Source: Andrena cerasifolii (lineage: Eukaryota > Arthropoda > Insecta > Hymenoptera > Andrenidae). Taken from it: a stretch of DNA of 64,000 nt. This document shows, piece by piece, positions 12,501 to 26,000 of this stretch (its first letter is position 1; every line of letters starts with the position of its first letter). Under the pieces are notes generated by a model. It was given only the letters and a program-made list of their open reading frames with translations, was not told the origin of the DNA and ran no database searches. The stretch covers positions 10,416,001 to 10,480,000 of the forward strand of contig NC_135121.1 in the NCBI RefSeq assembly GCF_050908995.1, given 5' to 3'. A program made the translations under genes and the position numbers.

Positions 12501-15500
12501 TATAGCTGGAACGCGACGCCTCGCGGGGACAAGGGCTGAATTAACGAGCGCCAATCAAGAACACCGTCCTCTGCCCACCGAATTCGACAAGTTTCCGACT
12601 GTTCCACTGGCAACCGTTCAGCTTTCCCCCGTGCGCGACGGTAATCGCGCTCGGGGAATGATTTGCGAGGGAAAACCGCGTGGCGATGCGAACGTTAAGC
12701 GGGTGTCGCGACCGCCTCGGGGACAAAAAACCGCGACGTTTCCCCTCCGGCTCGAAACGAACAGGCATCGGGCTGCGCACACAGTGGACTTTCACAGGGG
12801 AAGCAGACAGCAAGCGACGGACAGGGGTGAGGAGCGAACAGAATCTGTGAGCCGAACCTGTTACACAATCAAGACACCGTTAACCCAGTCCCGCGTGAGG
12901 AAAGGGGTTGTTAGCTCTACGTCTACCGGAGGAACGTCCGTCGAAGCGGAAAACCCCGTGATCGTAACCGCGTTCGCCGATCGATACGGGAACGGTCATT
13001 GTCAGTCGGGAAGAAACGGGAAAGCGAACTCCCGCGTTACAACCAGTTGGAGCACGGCGAAAGCTGAAGCTGAAGCTTCCGGGACTCGCGGGAGGATGGG
13101 ACGGGTACACAGGAACAACGTCCCCAGTGGCAGGTGGGGGGGGAGCACCGTTCTCTGTCCCAGCACAATTCACGCCACGATTCACAAAATTCACAAAACG
13201 GACAAGGAACATTGAACAGGACGTCACAGTCGCGTTCCGGGGGGGCCGACGGTGGCGCATTGACAGTGATAGGGACTTGAACGTGTCCTGAACGGGGTAC
13301 CTGGTGTATCCTGCGTGTTGCACAGTCGATGGGCGCGATAAACGGGGCGGGCTGTGCCGATGCGTCCTTATCACTGACAGCGGGGACCACGGTCGCGAGG
13401 CGCACGTGCTCCGCTATGCGCTAGATCGATACGATGTTTGAAATATTCACGGGTTCGATGTGTGTCGCTATCGCGAAGGCCGTGGCCGTGGACGAGGCTC
13501 GTTATCTCCGCGGACCCTCCGCCACCCCGTCTGCGACTTCCCTCTTCCTCTGCCGCGTCCGGGGAACACCGTCGATCGCCGCGCGGATTAGATCGATGGA
13601 TCACGGCCACCGCGCGCTTCCCTCTGTCACGGCGAAAGTGAGGGTTGCTCCGCCACCAGACAGCCTCGCACTGAGCGTGCACGAGGCGTCGCGACGCTGA
13701 CCAGGCCCTCGCCCTCGCCCGCTTCGGCCAACCCGCCCCCGACCGACTCCTCCGGGCCACCACCTGGCGGACCTTGCGTGCTCGGCCGCGAATTCTTCTG
13801 CGTTTCACCGAACGAATCGCTGGAGAATTAAGGGCGACTCGGAGATATTAGTCGCGGTCGGCGCGGTCACGTTGCACGCGGGTGGATCGGTGACCAAAAA
13901 CCGCGGCGCTCTTTTCGAGCGACCGATTGGCACTGGCTGGCCTGCACGAGACGTCGCGACGCATGCCAGGACCCTGAATACCTGGGGTGCACGCAGACAC
14001 GCGGGGGAGCGACGCCCCGGGGCCTGTTGCGCGAGTGTTTTCCTGCGTTTCTTTGGCTATCGAGGAATACAAGGGGCTCCGAGTGGCCTAGGTTCGGATC
14101 AGGGCTTTGTGGCTACAAGTTTGGCTCGAGTAGGTGGTTTATTAAGACTTCGAAGGGAATAATGATAGACCGCTAGTCACGATCAATCTTGAAAACTCAT
14201 ATCGTTTCATCGGCCAAAGGTAAAGTCAAGTAATTCCTTGGACCCATGCCACGTTGGAAAATTAACCAACCTTGCCGCGTATATTATTAGAACTTGTTTT
14301 TCGTCGCTGCTGAAAAAAAAGCGGCGATCTCTGTAGGAGAGGATTACGTTCTTTAGCATTGCACTGCGAATTATCGCGCCGTTCAGAGCGTCAAGCCTGG
14401 GTTAAGCTTGTAATCCTGTAACCCTATTACCTCTCGGAGGAAATCACTCCCGGGGTTATTGCTCTTAATCTATCAACAACAAACCACGATCTCGCTGCAG
14501 TGTATCTCAATCCTTCTAATTTTAATCGCACATGCATTTAATAATAATATTTATTTTACGGGACAAGCCCATTACAACAAGTACGTGCAGTACAGTAATT
14601 TGCACAGACAATATAGGAACAAACACCGTGTTCGAATCAGCAAAAAACAAGTGAAAATATATTTATAAGGAGTATAAACAGTTCGGCGTGCCGGTCAGAC
14701 GTAGGTCTGGAGTGTAGGTCTGGGTTACTCTAAATAATGCCATCAAGAGCCAAGGCTTTCTGAACGTTCTGCTTAAAACTAGAGAGGGGATCGGCAAAAA
14801 AATCAATGTTTGCACGATACCTGTTCGAGAGATCGCATATTCTGTGTTGGGGATCCGTGTTTCCGACCCAGGAGGAGTAGCCAGTATTTAGTGTTTCTTA
14901 TCGCAGGGAGTCGCCAAGTATCGAAAGTACCGCGCGACGAGGACACTCTGCCCTTCTCCTTGGGTCGTAACGAATCCACAGCTCGAAGGTACACGAAGCG
15001 AACGTTGCTTCGCACGGGAAGAATATTAATTCCCGAAAGTCCCGAGTAAGTGCTCGATGAGGCCTCGGGGATTTACGGCGCGGGTGTTATCCGTCTTCGT
15101 ATCGCGATAACGAGTCGATAAGTTGCGGGAGGGAACGACGGAGCTTCCGAGGGCGGGCGGACTTTCGCGAGGATGCAAATTTGTTTTCGAATGTAAGAGG
15201 AAACTCGGGACACGGTGTACGGTTTCGTTAAGAGCGCTCGCGGAAGTGCACCCGGCGGCTAGGCGCTTCACATTTTAACGCTGTTATACCGCGCGAGGCT
15301 CGAGTGGCTCGGTTATCGGCCGTTAAAATTGGAGAAGTATCACGGCGGTGTGCAGCGAAGGCGTGAAAAATTGCCGTCGCTGGTAGATCCGGGCAACTTA
15401 TCGCGCTTATTCCACTCGTAATCTGAGGAAACGGTATAGCTATCCGACCTCGGAGTTTCTTGGTCGCGATACCTTCAATTGCGGAGCAAAAAATCAAGGA

Positions 15501-16971
15501 GCTACTTAGTATTACTAGACTGTGAGGTCGCCGAGTTTCAAGTGATTCATCCCGTAGAAGGATGTTTCTTTTAGGATTTCCTTAGCCTTCGGTGTAGTGT
15601 ATTTTTGAACGAAACCTAGGGGCTCCCCTGTTCCACGCAGGCTCCTCCGAATTCGGCAATCATCGCCGAAAAACCGCCGGCGAAATTTACGGCGACAGAG
15701 CCGTCACCATGATTCAGAACGCGCGACACCCGCCGAATGGAAATAAAAAGCTGGCCGTCGATGTTCCGCGGCTCGTTTCCAACGATCTCGCCAAAATTCA
15801 CGCCCACGGACATTTCTGGCAGCGGCTAGTTCGCTCCCATCTTTGTTCGCGGGTCAACGAGCATTGCTAGCGGCAAGGGAAACGCGAAAAGAAATCGGTC
15901 GTCGTTCCCCGCACTCGGTGGAACCGGCGATCCCGTCGCCAACTTGGCACAACTTTCCCTCCTGATAAAACGTGACGGATGAAGCCTGGGTGGCCTTTAA
16001 TTCATTTCTGCGACGTCGATTGGGAAGATAGGGCGGAAAGAATTTTACAGCACTCTTTACTAACCACAGCGAATTTCGTTCTGATGGAACCATCCACTTG
16101 CAAGGAACGCTATTCAATTGATGATGGAATCACGCAGATTTCTTTATATAGATCGACAGTATATGTCACAAAGGTCACAAAAATGTAAATTAAAGGTGCT
16201 CCCAACAGCTGGTCTGACCTTGAAAAATTAACAAATGTGGAACAGGGGTAAAAGAAAAATGAGGGAAAGAGAACGACAAATCTGTTTGTTCAGATTTAAA
16301 TATCTCTATTATATGAAAATACATTATAGTAAATGATTGATAAATTCATTAATGATAGATTAATAATTAGAAAAAGTTAATGGTAATAAATGATAATACT
16401 AATGATGTCAGTGACATGTTTAGACTGTCTCGTTGATGAAGGTACGAAAGAATCAGTGTTCGCTCGTTGCAGTCCCTGTGAAATTTATTATTGCTTCGAT
16501 CATTTTGTTAAACCTTCTTGTCGACAAGATTATCATAAATGTAATGGTTAATATTACCCACTGTTGTGATTTCATTAGTGTTATCATTTATTATCAGGTC
16601 TTTTCCGACCTGATGTTCCTGTATAGGGTTATTCACGGCCAGATTAATTGTCACGAGCTCGTTGCATCGTTACGTTTTCAGGCCCCTGTACGGTCATTGC
16701 GTCTGAGACCCCTCTTTAAGCCAAAGATACCGGAATATCACCACTATACTGCTGACCCCATAAACCGTGCCATGGAGGAGGTCAATCAGTGCCTTGTGGA
16801 TATATATTTGTTCTCTACTTCTCAAAATTCATTTCGGAATCAATTGTTTGAACAACCCTTAGTATAATCTTTCAACCTCGCTGTAGCGTTTTATTGTTTT
16901 GTAGTTCGCGGATGGTTTTAATCTTACTTGTATTCACCTCTACATTATGTACTCTAAAGGGTTTTTTCCCG

Positions 16972-17013
<42 letters not shown>

Positions 17014-20000
17014 TTTTTTTCTAATTACTATCTACATTTAATATACATACATTTACTATAATATATTTTCATATAATAGAGATAATTAAATTTCAACGCA
17101 CGGATTTGTCGTTCTCTTTCCCTCATTTTCCTTCTTTCCCCGGTTCCACCTTCGTCGATTTTTCAAGGTCAGACCAGCTTTTGCGAGCATCTTTAGTTTA
17201 CATTTCTGTGACCTTTGTGACATATACTTTCGATCTATATAAAAGAAAAATCTGCGCCATTCCATCATCAATTGAATAGTGTTCCTTGTTAGCTGCCATC
17301 GGAGCTTCGATGATCAGACCCATCCTACAACCACTTTGCGTATCACTCTAATCGCCCGACCACCTCGGGAGAACTCACCCTCTGTAGCCTACCCTTCAAG
17401 CCCCTGACGGCTAAATTTACTTTACCTTTGAACCCTTCAGTCACCCCGCATTCAAGTGCACCGAAGATTCTATCAATCTCTTAGCGAGCACGAATGTAAC
17501 AACCCCTTAACTTCGATCCTCCCAGTTTCAAGCGCGTTCCGTATCACGCTCCTCCCTGTCCGTGCGCCTAAAATAATAGAAGAGGAAAGCGGCCGAAATG
17601 AAAGGAGTACCAGCCGGTTTGATTAGTCTCCCATTCAGAAACAAACTCAAGCATCATCTCGCCGGAGAAGTTTCAGTTCGCGCTACTCGTCCGACTGGCG
17701 GGCATATTCTACTGCGAGCGTCTAACGAGCCCTTGCTCCTCGCCGACAAAACAGCCTCGAACACGTTTTGCCGCCGCGCTCCTCGCAGCTGCCGTTCTAC
17801 AAGCAGCTACTTTTTCATCCGAGGCGATCGTTCGTTTGCCTTGCAACGAAATACCCAATTAACTTGTTTGCGAACGACCGCCAACTTCTCACCGACGTTT
17901 TTCCGCCGAGCGACACGGCAAGAAGCGCGCCGCGGATCTAGAACGAAACGGGGCTGTTGCGCGCGGCGAAGGAGAGACGAAGCTCGGCCGATCGGCATTA
18001 TTCACAACGCCGATACAACGAGCGATATTTATTCTTGGCACTCGCTTCGGGTCCGAAGCTATCGCGCGTATTTAACGGCGCGCTGGCGGTACGACAAAAC
18101 TATGAATACCTCAAGGTGGCCCACGCCGCGGAACGACGAGCTCCGGGCGTAAATTCAGCGCAGAAATCAAAGAGCGTCGCGCCGATCTTGCAATGTCACG
18201 GCGATCGATGGCTCGCGATCTAGGCGGCTCGTCGCTACGAAACGACTTCGTTAATCTCCTTAATGGCCCCGTGCTCTACATTTTCTCTCGGGCACGGGTT
18301 TTCTTGACAAATCTTGCCGCTCTGTTTTCTGGATTATGCGCGAGCGCGCCTGCTTATGCTTGATCCATTCGAGGGCATCGCTCTTGCGGGGCTCGCTTAG
18401 GAAGTTTCAAGTTACTCCGGAACGTTCATTCTTCGAACATTCACCTTGCACCGATACTGGAATATTCTAAGCGATCGGCGTAAACTCGACGAAAACTCTG
18501 GCCTGCCATGAGCGCGGCTTGCACTTTGCAGCTGCGTAGCTGCGTTTGTCGAAGAAGTTAGGTGGAGAGGACCGGGGACATGAATGTATTAATCGTCTGC
18601 TCGGTATACAATTGCAAGCGGAAGGAAATTTCAGGAATGTAACGTCTCCTTACGCTCTTCTCTATTTCCAAGTGGAAGACACGGCTCACCTCCCCAATTG
18701 CAGCGTTTACGATGTGCACTCCAATTCAAGTATAACTTCGAAGGCGGTGTACAAATTTCTAGCACCGACGTTTCGTGGCAACGTCCGCCTCGAGTGACTC
18801 GAAAATGGCATCCAAGAATCGTCTTAACCGGTCCCCAGTATGCAATCGCGTGGAGCATCCAAGTTTCAGCTAAGTTGTCCACGATAAAGTAGAACGGGAG
18901 CGTTGAACTTGAACCCGGAAGTTCAAGTACGCGGTTCAATGTCTTTCTCGTCCATGGATTTCGTCACGTGTGTGGAATAACCTTCTAAAGAGATCAATGC
19001 ACCCTTAATGCAGCCCCTGTGTTCTCTTTTTTTGTTTAATCGTTTCTCGATATGCAAAGCGAGAAATCGAACGAATTCCCTTGGAGAAGTTTGACGAATT
19101 ATACAAAATGAAATTTCGATTAATTCCATCTTAATTGCTGCATAGTGTGATTAGCCTTCGATTACCAGTCTACCTTTTTAAATGCCCCTTCATAAAAGTT
19201 CATCATGCACGAATGCGGATGACAACACTGAAAGTTACCCTTCGCGTGCGCGAGCTGCAATTCGTTCCGCGTGACTCTCGATACAGCACCAATGTTGCGG
19301 AACTTGCAGCAAGTTCAAGTATTCATCGATTTCCCGATGCACACGAGCCTCGAGTTCGCTTTCACGCTACTCCGCGCGGAAAGCACAGCCCTGCGCGACA
19401 CATTACCCCTGCATCGCACGATTTGCAAAACGCCATCTGTAAAGTGCGAGCGAATCCCCTTGAATCTGCGTATCGAGAAGGCACTTTCGATGTAAAGAGT
19501 GAAGGACGCTTTCCACGTGCCTTCGACAGCCACCGTGTTAAAACGGGAAAGCGAAGAAGCCGAAAGCAATATCAGAAAGGAAGAACTAGCGTAGGACTGT
19601 TTGTCTGGCCACGTACGAGCCAGTTCTACTCGCTCAACTGTAATCCCCTCGTGGACGATACTTTGGACGGAAACCCCTCGAACGTTTGAGCCTACCTCGG
19701 GTTAATATTCGCCATCTGTGAACGTCTGAGAACGCCTCACAATCGATCATTAGATACGGCAAAGAAGTTCAGCCGGAGGAGCTCCTAAGAACCATCTCGA
19801 AGGCGATCTACAGTGAGCTACTTCTTGCAGAGGTACGTAGATCCTCCCTTGTCAGTGCAAAAACACGTCAGAGGCATTCCCAAGGTTACGCTTCCAAAAT
19901 TATCAGTGGCTTCCACCCGGGCGTGCTTCGTCATTCTCCGGGGGGCGAAAAAACACGTGGATGAGAAGCGAAACATCTGATAGCAACCTAGGGCACAGGA

Positions 20001-23000
20001 GGGTGCACCTCGAAGATGGTATTTTCATAACTATCGAACCCAGTGGAAGAAAGGCAAGAAAATAAATACTACAATGCTTGGATGACAAAACCCAGACACC
20101 TAGGGGTTGCAATACCGGTAAACCGGTTTACCGGTAAATCGTGAGAAATACCCTAAAATTTTTACCGGTAATTTGCCAAATTTTTATCATTAATTCCATC
20201 GACATCTACTACGGTATCAATAAAAAAACACTTCAATTACTAATAAAGACGAAAACCGAAGTATCTCGTGAAGAACCAACTCTGATCCAAAAGAAAACTA
20301 CGAATCTGAATCAGTCATGAAAAAATGAACGTATTTTCAAGTAGAAAAAGTAAGGAGAAAATATATACTATGAATGGCATATTATAGTGGCTGGATTATT
20401 TTGTACAAAAATTAGGTAGCGATCAGGAGACCAAAGTTTAGACGAATTAGGTATGTTTTTGCGTGCTTATTTGATAAAAAGAATTGTTAAGTAAAAAATA
20501 TTTAATTATGTATGTAAGTTAAGATTCTTTTCATAGTTTTCGTGGTCAATAGTTATACAAATATACCTATTTTGTGTTATATTATTTTATATTTTATGTT
20601 CAGAATAGTTTTATTTCCATATATTTTTCATAATGCTCGATTAGAGTTAAAAAAAAGTTTTTTTTTGTAATGTTTACTCTTATACTTTCAATACCTTAAA
20701 AACTACCGGTAAATTATCGGTAAACCGGTTTTGATTAAAAATTTCACCGAATTACCGGTAATTGAAAAAGTCGGTAATTTTGCAATCCCTACAAACACCC
20801 TCTTCTCACCCTCACTAATAAGAAACATCCCCGCAATCAACGAATCACCCAAACTTCTCTGCATTCCCCTACGCAGACCACTAGTCTACTCGAATTCCAC
20901 AGCCTCGCAGTATCGAACCAACAACTTCTTACCCAGGAACAGCCCACTCAAGCGTGAATCGATCGAGCGAAAGGGTTTAAGGTACTCTTGTAAAAAACTT
21001 AAGACTAGTCGGGCACGGATGCTCGACGATCTCGGTGGGCAGAGCGACTGACCGACCGGCAACGTTCGAAGGAATGCTCGAGGCGCAGGTAGCATTCGAT
21101 TCGTTTGTTTCTAGAGGAACAAAGTCAAGTACAGCAGAGGGTGGAATCGATACGAGAGGCTTGCAGGGGGCTCGATCAATCCTGCGTGACCGCGTGCCGC
21201 GGGATCAGCTGGCCGCGCTCGCCACGCGGAAACGCTGCGACGGGCAGAACTGCAATGCAAATGCAGCTGCGTACTATCTGCATTCCGTGGCTCGCGTTTT
21301 ACGTACGGCCTTCGAGCGAACTTACCACCGACACGCGTTGCCACACAATGCCTAGTCGCAATTACGTTCTATTTTCAGTGGCGACCGCGTCTATCACCAG
21401 CCGTCCCACCTGAGAACACGCGCCGTAGCTGCCTTTCGCGGTCTTCCCTTTTAGGGTGGTTCCACTCAGCAGACTTTCAGACCCGCGGCTTGGATGGTAT
21501 TACTGTAGAATTCCGCTGTGGTCTGTCGAAGGAGACACGGTTCCTTCGCGAAGTTTGTATCGGGGAATCCGAGGGGTGTACGGCGAATGTTGTAGAATTT
21601 CGTGCTCGGTGTACGGTAGGATCTGGTTTTCGTATGCAAGGTAGCTGGCTTCTGGATCAGTGACGTACAAGTTGATCCTCCCTCTGATGTGAGAAGAAAT
21701 AGTAGCTTTATACGCGTACAGAAATATTCAGAACCATTTGCGTATGAATGCAGGATAGAGAAGGAGTATTTGCGTCGCGTGGCCACGGGATTCTTTTTGT
21801 CTTTCTTTCATCCTGAATGCTATTCCTGGAATAATCGCTTTAGGCCCTGTGACTTATTTAAAAAGATGTAGAGTATACAGCTCTGTTCGGTGATAAATTA
21901 TGTAGAAGACAAGTTCGAAGCGTTGGCACGAGGAATTCTTTTCAATTCAGAGACCGCCGGTATAATCTGGAAATTTTCGACAATTGCCCTCTTCCACGTT
22001 GCACAATAAATTCAAACAGCTGGCTGATCCATGGCGAGCGAACGCGTAGCCAAGGATCCAGCGCGGGGGATATAAACACTGCGAAAACGAGTGAAAGAGC
22101 ACCGAGATCCTTGCTCGTTTGCTGCAGTTCAACAAATAGTAGTAAAATGGCTAAACGCTTGACACAACGTACTGTGGGTATTTATCATCCGCAATAAAAT
22201 TCGCGGCCAAACATTTGCACGCCGGTCGGAGCCAGTGTAACTTACGCGTTAGCGAAATATCTCCATCGCATTGTCCCTCGCCTGTAGCACTTTCCGTCCC
22301 CGTGGCACGGATTGGAAACACGCTGCACAGTGAAATACTATCGAAACAGATGCCAGACGAATCGGAACAGAAACTTTGGGTTCTCCGCATCAGCAGGACT
22401 CAGCGTTCCGTTCCGTCCAGGAAATTTATCTCTCAGAAGAACTATGAGGGTTCAACGTTGACAGGATTGCCTTTGGAAACGTGCAGATTCGATTCTGCAA
22501 GTTGAACCTTGAAATTTCAGAAGATTCGTCACTCCTAATTCGCTTCGCAGGTGCGTAGACTAATCAGACCGCGTAGAATTTGTCCCCCGGTTGTTCCACT
22601 TGAACAGAGCACCCACTAAATCGCCCCCTCGAAATCTCCGATTCTTCAAACGCTACGGCAATCTGGCTGCTCAATTGGAGCAGGTTTCTAGCGCTCCCAG
22701 GTCAAGAGTATAATATTTTTGGCAGCGAAGTATGACTCCCACAATACATTGTACGGAAACGCGATAACAGAGCCGTTAACCCCAATATTAGTCAAGCACA
22801 TTGGCTCGCTCCATCGACGTTCAAAGTCGCGTCAGGAGCAAGCGGGTTTTCACGTGGAATCAAATCTGGCGATACTTGCCATCGCGTTCAACCTACGCGG
22901 GCGCGGGAAATTCTGAACGTTACATGGGACGGTAAATAGTCGCACGCCATGACTGGGTTTCTCCATTTGCCGAGTCGATTGTCCGATTCATTGGACAGTT

Positions 23001-26000
23001 GTGATCGAAAGGATGAATTCTAATACACGAGCAGCCTGTAGCCAAGACCGTGACGATCTCTTTTTCCACCGGACGCGGATTATTTATCGGCGCCGATATC
23101 GAGTGCCGTTTTCTGCCTTTCACCGAGCAATCGGGTAAATCGAGCTGCACAGAGGGAGGAAGTGGACAATCCTTGCGAGATAAACCTGTCCGCCGTTCTG
23201 CGCGTGGAATGGCACTCGCTTGCCTCTAACTGCAGAGCAGAGAATTATTCTAACAGCCATGTATTCGATCTCAGATCCAAACGGGGAATCAGAATAAAAG
23301 CTGGAAGGAGGTAGACTCTGTTTACCCTAGAAACGGACAAATATATTTGAGAAGAAAGAAGAGTTTCTCGAGCAAATTGTACCCAGACACTAGCGTGCCG
23401 TATCAGTTTCCCATATTTCTTCCCGATAATGGTATTTATCCAACGCGAAACGCGACTGCTGAGCAAATAGGTGACGCGACGAATATCTCAGCGAATCCTT
23501 TCATTCGCCACGTTGAGTTCCGAACAACGAGGGGGACCGGCTTATCCAGATTCCTATCGAATCGAAGGTGGAGCGAACAGTCTCGCGGAGCCTGAGAGGC
23601 AAATCTGCTTATTCCCGTCGATGTTTGTTCGACTCGATAAGACGCGACGAGCAAATTTATTCTCCCCGACATAATTTTCGGAGACTCGCGAGGGGCTGAA
23701 AGGATCCTCCGTGACAGTTTTCCGCGGGAGTATCGTCGATAAACAAGTCCGCCGGTCTTTCCCGCAGCTCGGCTGCCAGCATCGCTCGAAGACAAATCAT
23801 CGGGACCGCCAACAGTCGCGTCGACAGCCCCTCTGACCGCAGCTGAATAGTTTTATCTGTGCCCGATAGTCGAGCGGAGTCTAGGTGACAAATACTTGGC
23901 TCACTTCGCGGATCCAATATCGGGGAAACTTCCCCTGGGGAGAGACAGCCTCCTTAATTAGATATTTCGCGCGTTCCTCTGGCCTACGACTCTTCCGCGG
24001 TTCCCGGCGTTTATCGAGCCACTGAAACACCCGCTGACTTTGCGTCTCCTAAATAAACGCGACGGAGGTCCTAACCGCAGCGGTTGCAATGAAAACAGCC
24101 AGGCAGTTATCGTAGGATGATTGGAAAAACCTCTGCTCTTCAATATTACAGTTTCTCGTTAAGTCCGGTAATTTAAATGCATCGTCGTCGAGCCGCTCTA
24201 CTGTTAATCGATGATTTATCTCCATCCACGCGTCGGGTATCGATCATTCCAGCGATCCATCGATCAACCTTTCCACTGTTAATTTTACAGCGAAATCGAG
24301 GTGTTAGTTTAGGGAAGCGATGTTATCAGCGAACACGGTTGCGGGAATACCGCCCAGCACTGGGAAACACTTTGAAGGTTCGCCGGTGGATTTTAGCATG
24401 GGAATATTTGAGATATTAATCCCAGATAGCTCGGTTATTATCTCCGCAGTATATAGCAAGAGTTACATTGTTCGCCTCTCTTTGTTCCCACGGAGGATCG
24501 TTTTAACCACCGTTTGATCCCGCGCACGTCGCTCGATATCGCTGGGCCGTCTATTTGCACGATGTGTCCGCTGATAAAGCGGATCGACGTGTCTGTCCCT
24601 GTCCCGTTAAGTAACCGGCCGAAAAAGCCGATATTTACAGAAGCTGGCCAGCTTTCATTCGTCACGCTCTTGGCCACGCTTCTGTCGCGGGGCGTCGGAA
24701 ATTGCAATTAATCTGCACACGCGCGGCAACCTCCGCCACTAAGCCATCGCGGGAGACCGGGGCAGAGTGAACCCCGGGGTAAAATGAGCTTCCTTAATTT
24801 ATTCTTTAACAATAGAATGTATTTACAAATTTCGGTGACGTAATAAATGTATGTAATACGTTCAGGTATCGAAAAATGGAATACCGCCCAGCACTGGGAA
24901 ACAGTTTGAAGGTTCGGCGGTGGATTTTAGCATGGGAATATTTCAGATATTAATCCCTAAAAAAAAAAATTAAAAATCAAGTTTTAGAGACTTTGTTTTT
25001 TTTTTCAATTTAGCTTTTTGGATAAATGATTCTTAAATGTGTTATTTTAACTCCATTTTTTTTCTGCGTGTTTATAACAAGCTTATAAACATACATGTAC
25101 ACGCGTTTGAGAAAACATTAATCCTAACATTATTAAATAATTAATTTTCCACTGAGTACACATTCGGGGCAAAGTGACCGGGGTAAACTGAGCTGCAAAG
25201 ACAAGATGCGCGAGTGATGTGCGCAATAATATAACCTGTCAGCTACCTGGAAAACCACGCGACGTGGTGGTTCCAGCGTCCTCGCAAATAATTATTTTCA
25301 ATGTATAAGAAAAAAATGAGTTTAGGTTAGTAACACAAAGTACAAAGTTACTAAGTACGAATTATTAACATTAAGCTTGTATTAATGAAATATATTTAGA
25401 AAAAAAATAGTTTAAATAGTTTAAAAGTTCTAATAAAGTTGATTTTATAATTACATCCTTCATTAAAACACGTATTTTATTTCTGCTCACTTTACCCCAG
25501 AGAGTAGCTCACTTTACCCCATATATGATTTTGCATTTTCTTTTCAAGTTGAATTTTAATATACTTTAAGTTTATTTTAAGTATATTCGTCAATTATCAA
25601 CAGTAATGTTCAAATTATATTATAAATCTATTTTCACACATTTTTATTAAAAGGGAAAAATTGTATTCGACTTCAAACATTTTTCGTCCCACTTTGCCCC
25701 GGCCTCCCCTAATAAAGCAGAGGCTCAATCGAACACGAAACGTTTCCGTGGCCAGCTTGGTGAATCGCCGCAAACGGCCCCGGTTCCATATTCGCTCCTC
25801 GCGAGCAAAACCTCCCCCATTACTCGCAAACTGCCCGCGAACATCAGAAATACCTCGCTGCAAGTTCTTGCTCGCAGCAGTGCCTATATAAACAAATTGG
25901 TGATCGCCTAAAATTATCCATCCAGACGCAACCGTAACCGTTCGCTCCCCCGCGAGAAATGTGTTAGGTAATAGAAGCGCGCGGTTCGTGTTTACGCGGC

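Larger units (their letters stand above)
16098..17293. mobile_element. Fold-back element with about 235-bp inverted arms, interrupted by a retrotransposon fragment
   Basis: Arms at 16098-16335 and 17049-17293 are inverted copies at about 85-88%. Shared words include TATTCAATTGATGATGGAAT, TATATGTCACAAAGGTCACA and GAGGGAAAGAGAACGACAAA. Outer termini are near CAAGGAAC(A/G)CTATTC. The centre contains a 5'-truncated non-LTR element (see 16595-17012). No clear target-site duplication was found. Confidence 0.8.
24751..25708. mobile_element. Inverted-repeat element carrying nested insertions
   Basis: The left end reads GGGAGACCGGGGCAGAGTG and the right end, reversed, reads GGGAGGCCGGGGCAAAGTG. Sub-terminal GGGGTAAA-TGAGC words recur. 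It contains the 80-bp duplicate (24878-24957) and a second inverted pair (25165-25522). The target-site duplication is not clear. Confidence 0.7.

Noticed and set aside
12631..14162. Long overlapping open frames up to 194 codons
   Set aside because: Present on both strands in GC-rich DNA with Arg/Pro/Ser-rich translations typical of random frames. No domain or splice logic.
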